From NCBI RefSeq assembly GCF_047948215.1, contig NC_134455.1, positions 75,951,189 to 76,015,188 of the forward strand: 64,000 nt of DNA, written 5' to 3'. This document shows, piece by piece, positions 39,901 to 51,900 of this stretch. The stretch's first letter is position 1. Each line of letters begins with the position of its first letter. Position numbers and translations under genes: made by a program. The DNA is from Lycorma delicatula (Eukaryota > Arthropoda > Insecta > Hemiptera > Fulgoridae). Below the pieces are notes generated by a model that was not told where the DNA came from, ran no database searches, and saw only the letters and a list, made by a program, of their open reading frames with translations.

Positions 39901-42900
39901 CCAAATAACATTTTAAGAATCTGTTCACAACATTCCTTTCATTGTTCTTTGTTCATTTCTGTGAGTTTGTATAATACCCACCACAAAAGATTTTATGGCA
40001 GTCCAGTTGTGCAATAAAGTGCTCTACTCATTCATTCAATATAATAATCTAGGTTGATCTGATTGTTGTGTGATCAAATTGTAATTCTGAATCAATTCAT
40101 CCACTTTCCTATTGGTGCTTCCTGTCAGTTATAGAAACTGCTCGACCACTGAAAGGTTCATTCTCAAGATTTGCTTTACCATCTTCTGATTCCTGAAATT
40201 TTATTGTCCATCTACTCACAGTACTTTGATCTACAGTTTCATCACCATAAATGGTTTCAGACAAGAATGAATGTCACACCTTTCACTTTTTTCACTGTAA
40301 ATAATTCAATCACTGCACGTTGTTTTAGACACATTGACATACTCAATTTCATAACAATGGTGACTGAAAGAAAAGAGAGAGCATGGGTCAACAAGTTTTG
40401 GAATGTTAATAGCAGAATGGCAGTGATTGATCTTCTTACATTCCAGTGAGCATTAAGTTTCAGTCCTCCCTTATACTATAGAGTCATATGTTAAAATTTA
40501 TAATATAAAAAACTTGTAAATCCACTAATCTCATAAAAAAGTATATTGATTAAAAAAGTAATGTAACATAAAAACTTACAGGAAGTTTTCCTTCTGTAAT
40601 AGATTCTGTAACTTCAGCAGTCCAGTGCACTGAACTAGCACAGAGTATAACCATACCAGGCCATTCAAGAACCCACTGAGACCTGGGAACATTACTGTAA
40701 GCGCACACTGCCCCAATACAAACATCTCGTATTGATGCAATCATTAATTCTTCCACTTGTGATAGCCATTTCTCTACCAATCCCTATGCAAAAAAAAAAA
40801 CTAATGTAAATGCAACAAAATAATGTTTCATCCAAATTAATGTAATTTATTTTATTCAAAATTTTACAAAAGTTTATACCATAAAAATAAAGCCCTGGAA
40901 ATCCCTACACATACCATTTGCACAATCATATATTTACAATTGGTTTTACAAATAAATACTTTATAAATATTGAAATATAATTGCACATTATACTTTCAGT
41001 TTTTGCTATGTGAAGTAACAGTATATTATTATGTGAGAATAACACTTCAAATTATGTAACTGTTATGTTTTTTAAGTGAAATAATTTTAGTTTTAAGAAA
41101 GAATATTGTAAAAACTGAAAATAAAATAATTTATCAAATCCCAGTTTCTTTATTAAATCTCCTTTAACACAACTAGTTCAAGTAAACCAGTGTAAGTGTC
41201 TGTATTTGTACATGTATAATTGAATATATTATAAATAAATACATAGTTGGTTTCATAGTGTTACTAGATTAGATAATGGGCATATATTAAAATTTCTGTG
41301 GATCCATCAGGACTACTGTGCAGTGTCCATTATGTTACTATATATTTATTTTGTCTATTTTAATCCTGTGTTTTTACATGGCAAAATTAATAATTTAATT
41401 GACACTATTGTTATAATTTTTTTTTGTTGCTTTTTTATACTGGTGTCGTCTATTGTGCATAAAATATAATATACTATGAATATAAAATATTTAACGCACA
41501 AAATCAATCATTTTTACTAAGCAGTTTATTCTAAGAATTTTAGAAACATTTGTTTGTAATAATCAAAAATATTATTTTAAAAACATAAAAATAATAGCTT
41601 TTACAAACTAATACAAGTTTATTACAATAATTTTTTATAACAGTTCAGTGCTCACATCCAACATTTCATTTCAGTCAATGTATCCCCTTGAATACTAATA
41701 TATTCCAATCAATTTATTTATTTATCTATTCTAGTTAAGATCAAGTAAAACACTAAATGCATATATCTCAGTACAATTCACAATCAATTATAGTTGGAAC
41801 TTAAAAGATCCACTGTCTTTAAGGTGTGTTTTAAATGTAAATCAAATAATGTGATATACATTGTATATTCTCCATTTCTGTCCTAAGCTGTACCTCCATC
41901 TCCTTGTAGTTTCCAATCTTCACCTCATCTACTAACATTAAAGGCAGGTCTGCCAGCGTGTGACGAGGCGGACATCGTCACCATGGTAGATCTTGCCCGC
42001 TGTAGAAAGAAAGCCTTCCCTAGTGTTATGCCTCCTCTGAATGGCATGATTAGGGTGGGGAAGCTCAAGAAGGTTAAAGTTTGTCGTGGATGATGAAGCC
42101 GAGTGCTTACAAAATTGTGTACTCATGGTAGATACTGATGGTAGTGATAAGGAGGTCATGGAGCTTTTAATGGACGGCCTGGAGAAGGCAAGAACGCAAT
42201 TGGGGGATGTACTCCCTGATAGTAATGTCATTATCAGAAACAAGGTACTGATTCCACTAAGGAAGTGGCTTGAAAGAGAAGGGAGGAGTGGTAACACACA
42301 GTTTGCTCTATACACCTGCAGTGATGTAGGGAGTGCCCAGACACCTAAAGGCAAGGAGTCCACACACCATGTGCGGACTGTGGTAGTCTCTTCAAAGGGT
42401 AGGGGATACGCTGACATACTTAAACAGGTGAAAAACGAAACGGCAATCATGGAGGGTGTGGAATTTCTCTCAATGAGAAAAGGGCCAAGAGATATACTAG
42501 AAATAAAGGTCAATGAAAAGAAGGAGGCTTTAGGTGAAGTGAGAGTAAGGATACAGGATAAGGTAGGGGAGGTCAAGGTCACTACCAAGGTGAAAGCTTC
42601 CAAACTAGCCACCATCAAGATTAGGGATATCTGTGCTGACAAAGACCACAAAGAGGTCGTTGAGGTAATAATAGTGGCCAACAAAGCCAAGAGTTCACCA
42701 GTTATTATAGCGAGGAGATCCGCATACGGGGAAACCTGGAACGTCGTAGTGAAACTGGAGGAGGTGGCGGCACGGAACCTCTGTAGACAGAAGAGAGAGA
42801 AAGAACCTCTGTAGAGAGAAGAGAGAGGAATGGAAAGAGGAGTTGAAATGCTTCAAATGTTGAGGAAATGGGCTTGTGGTTGCCAAGTGCAAAGGCCCAA

Positions 42901-45900
42901 ACCGCAAGAGCCTTTGTTTCAATCGCAGGATGGATGGGTACTTGACCAAGAATTGCAGTGGACCTAGTAAGTGTCTGGCCTGTGGAGGAGAAGGGCATGG
43001 AACCGGTGGCAAGTTGTGCCCATTTGCTATTGAGGAGGGTAAGGAAGGAAGGAATTAAATATGAAATTCCTCCAAATTAATGTTTAACAGAAGTGTCTCG
43101 ACACACGGCATGATGCTAAAGGTGGTGGGAGACAAAGAGGTGGATGCTCATCAGCGAGCCATACCCCAGGAAGATTCGTGATGGCTGGGCTCCGACATCC
43201 ATGGCAACAGCATGGTAGGTGAAGTGTCAGAGTCCCTGTCGTTAGCAGTTGTTGTGGGCGGGGGTTTTGTGTATGTGGAACTGGAAGACTTCATTTTTAC
43301 AGTTGCTACATATCCCCTAATGTGCCACTGTACCAGTTTGAGGTCTTCCTGGATGAGCTGACGGACTCTATTTCCAGAGTGCAAAAGAGGGTTATCGTCA
43401 CTGGAGACTTGCATAGAGCGTGGTCTGGGGCTGCCGTGCTACAGACATCCAGGGTATGAGGCTAATCGAGCCCATGGATCTCTGCAGCTTGTGCCTTAAC
43501 CGAGGGAACGCTGCCACTTTTGTTAGAGGGGATTATGGCAGCGTACGCGATGTCACGTTTGCGTCAGTGGATCTCCTCAGCTTCATCGACAGATGGGAGG
43601 TACTGGAAGAGGAGTCTGTGATCGATCACAGATTTATCTTCTTCCAGATACTGTTGCCCGACCCTGTGCAGGAAGTTATGTAAACGCGGTGGAGGCCCAC
43701 TTAGCTGGAGCTGGAGCGGATAAAGGAAGTTCTGAAGAGGGAGGTGGTGGATACAGAGATCCTTTCCTTCGAGGATTCGTGTAGTCTCCTGAGCAAGGCG
43801 TGCGCAGAGGTGAAACCTGTAGTTGGGAACACCAGGCGGAGGAGGGTCTATTGATGGAACCCAGAAGTGGCAGCTAGAAGAGCTGACTGCATCTGGGCTA
43901 TGAGGAGGTACGTTAGGGATGGTCGAAGGAATGGCAGGAGGCAGACAAGAGGCTCTGGATGTTCTTCGTAGTGCAAAGAAAGCCTTCAGAGACGCGATCC
44001 TGAAGTCCAAGAAGCAGAAGTGGAAGGAGTTGTGTCTGCAATTGGACAGGGACCCTTGGGGAGACGCCTACCGTATTGTGATTAGTAAGTTTGGTAGGTC
44101 TCTTTCCATTCTGCCGGCCGGGCTCCTGAGGAAAGTGGTAGAGGAGCTATTCACGGTCAGTGAGACTGCAACCAGATTAGTTTGTTGCAGATGACATCAG
44201 GCGTTTCACTGTGGATGAGGTAGTCTGTGGCGGGTAGGTTCATTGGTGGTAAGAGCCTGGGGCCTGATGAGGTACCAGTAGAGAAGATAAAGGTACTTGT
44301 GATCATAGCACCTTGGCTGGTGGAGAAACGAGACTAGGTGAAATCTGTTGGCTTGCTGACAAAGTAGATGGGAGGGTTCCCAAAAAGGTCAATGGACAAG
44401 AAGGCTGATGCCTACCATGCAAAACAGGGTGGATAGAGAGGGTTGGGGGAGTTGGACTTTTATCTCACCCAGTTCTTTAGGGGCAGGGGTATTTTAACTC
44501 CTATCTGTTCAAGAGAAACACCCGTGGGTGCGTGTATTGCTTGGCAGCAGTTGATTCTTTCGAACACACATTTTTTGTGTGCCCTAGATGGGAGCTTCTG
44601 AGAATGCAGGTAGTCCAAGAAGTGGGTCCCATCTCCCCGGACAGTATCGGAGAGAAAATGCTAAGAAGTGAGACGTCCTGGGCTGTCATGGCTACGTTTA
44701 TCAGGGCATTCTTGAAAAAAAAATGAGGAGGAGGCACAGTTTTATCCATAATTACCAATAAGGTTGATGGTAATAGAAATATGTTGAATCGCAGACTGCT
44801 ATTGAAGTCGCGATACAATGACATGTTACTAGTTTTGTGATTTCACTTTTATGACTATACGATTGCGTTATAATTATATGTGTTGTGACCATATTATTAA
44901 ATATATTTTATGTGATCTCACCAATGTTTCATGATAGATTAGATTAGGTTAGTGATTCTATTTGATTATACAAGTTTAAATGAATTTATTGAACTTTTGT
45001 CTGTTTATTGGATGGACATTCTGTTTTATTAGAAATATTATATAATCATTGTTAGGTTAGGTATATGTTTAGGCTAGGCTTATATTATAAAGGCGAGGAG
45101 TCGTGGATTCTCATTGCGGATTTTATATATAAAAAATAAATAAATAATAATAAAATAAAATGGAAGAAAAAAAAAAGTAGGATGATCTTAATTGAAAGAT
45201 CGTTGTTGCTTTGTTCCTATTTCAAATCCTGGCTCTGTTCGTGGCATTTTATTTCCTTTGAAGGAATAAGATTATTAGATTTTTCAGTTGTGATTCTTTC
45301 ATGTGTTATATTATTTTACTTGATTATACGAGTTGTAACAATATTATTATCAAATATAGGTTATGTGTTCTCACGAATGTATCGTGTTAGGTTAAGTTCG
45401 TGATTCTATTTCATTAATGTAGTGATAATTTCATCGTACATGCTTTGTGTTAATTTATCGATACTTTGTCTGTGTTATTGGATGTAACCTACCTTGCTAT
45501 GTATATTAAATTAATAGTCTTAGGTTAGGTTTATATTGTAAGGATGAGGTGTTTATACTTTAAGGTAGTAAGTAAGTTTAACTTGTAAGAATGGTTTTTG
45601 CCTTGTTGGCATATTTTCGTGACATGATCCCCACGTTCTTCATGTTTTCGAGTAGTGTATTCCGGGTTTTTCCGTAAGAAATATGATAACTAGGTTGTAA
45701 GAAAATTATTTGCCTTATTGGCTTGTTTTCACGTTGTGTTCGCCTTTCGCATTGAAGGTGTTCGCCTTTCCACCCAGGTTTATGGTAAGATTGTTGCATG
45801 CCTTGCTGGCTGGTTGTCGTGCCATGCACACAAAATATTATTGCCTTCATAATATTTTACAACAGGTTATAAGTGTATTATGATGGTCTGGAGCATTCGA

Positions 45901-48900
45901 GACATGTTGGTATGAGTGAGCTCGTAAGGGGGCCTACACGTCTCAAAGTAATGCCACCAGTTGTTTCCAGGATGCGTAGGGTTACTCCAAAGGGGGTGGT
46001 TTTAGTCGGTAGTCTGTTGATGGGGGTTGGATTAGATCACCAGCAGGAATCCGACACTTGGTGCGTAAATGCATTTCCACCTCCACCCCAAAAAAATAAA
46101 AAGGCATATGAAAAACATACATGGGCAACTTTTATAAAATCAATCACTTGAATTGTTGACATTTAGATAAACAAAGAAAAACCTGATGTGGACATCACAT
46201 GACTTCCTTGTATGTCTATTAAATTACATATACATATTTTTTATAATCAGAAGTTAATAATTACACTCACTGGTCAACAAGATAATTGTCTCATGAGTAC
46301 CAATAGGTGTACTTAATTCATTTATCCTGTTTTAAAATATTTATTTGGAATTTCTCTATCCCCCACATTTTTTTTATTTTAATTTTTTTTAAATATTTTA
46401 AAACTTTTTTTTGTCAATTTTTCCATTGTCAAGTAAAAGCTCTATGAGCATTGTAAATATGACTGAGCCAAATGAGCTTCCAAAGGGAAGTGTTGCTACT
46501 GTTGTGCAGGTTCAGATATGCACAGACATGTACAAACAGGATTTAGTGTAGCACACATTCATCAGAACAACACCAGTTGTGAGGTAGTAGTGAACCAATA
46601 AACACGTCATTGTGAGTGCTTTGTGTGTCTGAATTATTGGGCATTACATATTTACAAATTTATTTCTTTTAATTAGTTGTTAGTTACAAAACGCCTATTA
46701 AGTTAAAATCATCCTAACAACAATTTTTGTATGTGGTGAAGTGATGCTCAAGTCCCAAAGGTGAAGAAACCTTACACCATAAGTAAAAAAATCCCTTTCG
46801 GCATGCTGGAGGTAGATTTCACCAGTGCTAAGTAGGGGATAAAAAAGATTTCCATCTTAAAAGTTAAGAAAAACTTCAAATTTACTCAATAAAATGGTTT
46901 CATGTGAAATAAGTTTTACATGTTTAGGATACGACAAGCCCCATTTTCTTACAATTCTAACAACATTTTGGTTATCCCTTGCAGAAAGGATTGGTCATAT
47001 CAAAAATTGTTTCAGACAAAAGTTTTAGGTAATGTTTAGAGGACTAATGTCCACTTTAAAATGATTCGATACTGTGCCTGTTAAAGGAGGTATGATTTTT
47101 TTGTCTTTAAAACCCCATTTTTTCCACCCCCAGGACCAGTAGTTGGTGATATAAAAAAATTTTACTTACATAAGCTTTAGGCCCTTATCCAAAGAATAGT
47201 AGGAACTTTAAATGAATCTGATATTTTACTTATTAAGAACATATTTTACTTGTTTTTCGAAAAAAAAAAACCCCATTTCTACCCTATGGTCCAATTTTGG
47301 CCATTAACAACAGAGATTTTCGGTTGAGTTATTTTTAAGGAACAATTTGAAAGTGACTGGTGCAAAATTACAGCAGTTATCGTATCCACAAGAAAGTGAA
47401 ATATATATGTATAAATGTATATATAAACTTTTGAGCTGACAGTGGATTTGGGGTCTGGGGGAAGTGAAATGCGAAGATATCTCAGAATTTTCCATAAGAC
47501 AAAATTGTGATACCCATTACAATAGGTAGCTTTCTCATCATAGCTACCTAAAAGTGTTATTGTATACCTAAAAGTATATAACTTTATTCTGGTGTAAAGT
47601 CAGGACCAAACAAAGGTCTGGTTCACATATCTGTTGTTTATCATGTTTTAGGCTTCCCACTGCACGGAAAAATGGCACACACCACATGCCATTTGCTATC
47701 CCTATGATTTGGAGGAACCCAAAGATCACTCTTCTGACTGTTATTTCTGCTTAACAAACATTAATAGGATTACATCAAAATCAAAAAATACAGTGGTGTA
47801 CCCTAATTTGCAATCTGCAACGAGACCAGTTCCACACTGTGAAGAATTGCCCATACCAAAGACTTCAGAACATGTGACATTACATGAACAGAGCTCAGGG
47901 TATGATGCAAGTAAGGAAGAAAAAGAAACAGATTCTGGATGATACAACTTTTGAACAAAGCAATTCATCTGAGCCTCATTTACTGACTCAAGAAAATCTT
48001 AATGATCTCATTAAGGAAAGGAATATTTTTGTGTCCACAAATACGATAACTAATGCATGATGAGAAGTTTTGAGGAACTATTTAATCCACTGGAGAAAGC
48101 AGCTTGGCAAGCATTCAAAAATGTTACTCAGAGTTTTTTGGGAAATCAAAAGGTGGAAAGTTACCGTGATATTGTCAACAATCTTATAATATCTTATAAA
48201 AATTTGGGTTGTAATATGTCCTTAAAAGTACACTTCCTGCACTTGCACCTAGATTTCTTCCCAGAAAATCTTGGTGCAGTGAGCAATGAGCACAGGGAAC
48301 ACTTTCATCAGGAGATTTCAACTATGGGAAAGAGGTATCAAGACAAATGGAGTTCTAATATGCTCGCCAATTATTGTTGAACCATCAAGAGGGTTCAACA
48401 GTTCAAAAATCTGTTTACAAACGGAAGTTAACAATCATAAATAAACCAATATATTTAAATTAAAAAAAACCGATGTGCCTTCCGCTTGTACAATCCAAAT
48501 ATTTCAAAAATTAAAATTTTATTTGATTATAACTCTGGAACCAATGAAAATAAGTACCACTTAGAGCTGATTCCTACAGTTTAGAGAAAAATCAAAAATC
48601 CAGATTTTTTTGGACTTTGAATTCTTTTTGGGCACTTTTGGTCCAGTCGATTGGAATCAAAAGGGGAAGTGCACATCTAAGTGTTACAAAAGTCCTAATT
48701 CCAAAATTTAACATTCTATGGCTAATCGTTTTTGAGTTATGCGAGATACATATGTATGTATGTGTGTATATACATATTATATATACAGATGTCATGCTGA
48801 AACTAGTGAAAATGGATTCAGGGATGGTCAAATGGATATTTCCATTGAAATCTGAAAACCAAAATCTTTTGAGATCACAATACTTCCTTTACTTTGTACA

Positions 48901-51900
48901 AGGAAGTAAAAATATATCCTTAATGCAATAAAAAAGAAGAGATTAAAAATATATCACAAATAGTTTGAAGAAAATGCATTCTGACAAAACCTTGGAAAAG
49001 GTTTTATTTTTACTAAAGTCATGCACGAAAACAAAATTTAGTGATTTTAAGAACCAAATTAAATTCGAAAAAATTCCAATATTGAAAAATTATTCTGATT
49101 CAGTATAGTTAGTACAAATAATCATAATATCTGAATGGTCAATATACATTTTACAAAAATAAATTTCATGTAAATGATCATAACCCATACCTTAGCATCT
49201 GCAGGAATTATTGTACCACTTAAAGGAACTATTTCATCTTCTGCAGATATCATTCCAACAATTTCTTGATCAGCTGTAAATTCAAGCTTTGCAATCCCTT
49301 CAAAACATTTCTTCAAATGAGGTTGTACTCGTAGTGGATCCTTTGTTTCAGATAAGATTTCCAGTAATTCATCATTTGAAAGAAAGAAAAATCTGGAATA
49401 AAGTTTAACAGTATTACGTCAAAGAACCCTCCTATATATAATCTACAAGGTCACCAAAATAAAGGCTGTTGCTAATCTCTATATGTATAAAAATCATTAT
49501 CATCTCTGTCACTATGTTTCACAACTCTTTCCTCATTTTGGCCATTTTTAGATTAAAAAAAAATTTTGACAAGGTAATTTTTTATGCATATATTATTGAT
49601 TCTGGTATCTTTAATGTATATATAAGTTATAAAAGAACAATCATAATTTATGATTTCAAATGAAATTTGAAATCACTTAATATTGATCCATTCTAATATT
49701 TTTTTAAAAATATGGAAATGGAATTATAAATGAATTCTTTATGTAAGAAGATAAATATATCCTCTAGTAAAATTTTAACAGTGAATAAGAACACATGACT
49801 TAGCAGGCATGTGTTTTCTTTCCCGTGACAGAGCGTAATGATGTCTTTAACAAAAAATATTCTGTCACAACTGAAGTTTAATCGTTGAGAAATTGTGATT
49901 CAATTTCTAATGAGTATGTCACTTTACTCATTAGAAATTGAATCACAATTTCTCAACGATTAAACTTGATTTTAAATGAGGCTGCACAAATATGACATGA
50001 AAAAAGGAATGTGGACGAATGAACAAACAGATGAATGGATTGAAAGAGTGAATTTAAGTCTGAGAAAAAACAAATAAATGTTTTTCCTGGAGAGTTTCCA
50101 GTTACATAGATTACAGTTAACAGAAAACTATGTCATTTTAAATGGAATGAAAAAAGAGACCTAGAAATGTTGATTGATGCATAGAAAAAAAGAATGATAC
50201 CTACATTTACATTTTTGGACTGGTAAAACGAACTGATGAAAAATGTTTTCCCAGACCATGCTTGGGATGAAATATCAATTTCTAATACCAAGGGATGGAG
50301 GAACTTAAAAATTCATTGAATGGCACATTCAAATTCACTGAAGATAGAAAAATTTTAATGAACCCTGACAACACAGAAGATCACAGCCATTTTTTTCTGG
50401 TTTCTCATCCTCTGGATATCACAGTGATGAGCTTTTAGAAAAATAATAAATGAAGAGAGAACACACATATCAGTTATTTCTCCCAACTTCAAAAAATATA
50501 AGAAATTACCATGCTCAGGAATGGACCTAAATGTAAATAATACACAGCTTCAAAATTTATTAATAAGCAGACAATGGATATGTATATACATATAAAATTT
50601 GCTCAATCAAAGGTTAAATGGAATTGTCAACTTTCAATTCAATAATGGAATCTAAACACATACAATTACCTTGGAAAGAAGAGACGTTTCTTCTCTAGAT
50701 AATCATTTAAGCTCTTCTGTATTTCCTCTAAAACTTTATTAGATTGTTGTAAAACATCCAACATGTTAGGATATTCAGTAGCTTTCAATATGTGTGTATC
50801 TTCTTGAACAGCAGTCATGATTGCTCTCCAGTTTTTATCAACACTTCGGAAATTACGAGCTTCTTCAGGCATCTGACGCATTATATCCTCTGAACTAAAT
50901 ATAGGTTCAAGATACATCCAAGTTGCTTGCATCTACAAAACATTTGTCATATTTGTGATAAAATTATGAAAAAAGTAATATGTGCTGGATAATGCTGGCT
51001 ATTCTACAATTAAAGATAAAAATAATATTCATGTATATCATTAAAATCAACTTTAATGTAATTGTCACTTACTGTCAAATTTATACATTTAATATTATAT
51101 AAGGGAGAGAAAGTATGATTTTAGAATTAAATTTAGGCAAAAAGAACAGTAAAATATTAAAAAAATAATACTTTATTATTCTTTATAAACATCAACACAC
51201 ATCCTGCAGCATGATATTTATATCTGCCAACTAGTGTGCGACATATCAATCATTATTTGAAGAAATAAGGCAATTGTTTCTTACAGTAATTATTTTATGC
51301 TTACACATTTAATCATTTGTAACCTAATAAATTTCATTTTTTAATGAGATAGTAATAAATACAAAAAAACACCTTTTCAATACAATTGACAAGAAATAAT
51401 CTTCTATATATATAAAAATGAATGTTTGTTTGTCCTGCATGTATTCCTATACCATTCTTGCGATGAGACTTTGGTGAGTTGTGTGCACACCTGCGAAGGT
51501 TTCTGAATTAGTTTGGACCCAATAGAGGTAACACTGGGGTCGAAATATTTTGAAAAATTGTATTTATGGTCCAATTTGGCTCATATTCAGAATATATGTT
51601 AGTTATGTGAAAAGAAATATTTTTGCAAAAAATGGACCCACTAGATGGTGCTAGGATTGAGATATTTAGAAAAATTGCATTTATGGTCCGAATTGGCTCA
51701 TATTAGGAATATATATTAGTTACGAGAAAAAAAAAATTGCAAAAACTATATTGGCTAGGTGGCGCCGGTATCGAGATATTTACGAAACAAACATACAACA
51801 AACTTTCTTCTTCTATATATATATATATATATATATAAAAAGTAATATTTACCTTTATATATGACCAGAATAATATTACAGGAAATGTCACATACACCGA

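Larger units (their letters stand above)
42000..46110 (+). mobile_element. R1-clade-like LINE, sense copy, reverse transcriptase mostly deleted
   Basis: In order: ORF1 with degenerate zinc knuckles (42086-43058), endonuclease (43080-43690), pre-reverse transcriptase region (43919-44200), a scrambled remnant (44200-44500), C-terminal Cys/His domain (44520-44725), and a long 3' region with duplicated segments to about 46110 (CCAAAAAAATAAAAAGG). GC content is visibly higher than the surrounding intron. It is a different family from the R1-like copy at 1.6-6.3 kb. The 5' limit is uncertain. Confidence 0.82.

Noticed and set aside
41938..42690. 250-codon minus-strand gene
   Set aside because: It is the antisense shadow of the R1-like ORF1 on the plus strand, which has gag-like sequence and zinc knuckles.
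44900..45110. TTAGG telomere-like repeats
   Set aside because: GGTTAGG-like words occur a few times but never as a tandem array. They belong to the R1-like 3' region.
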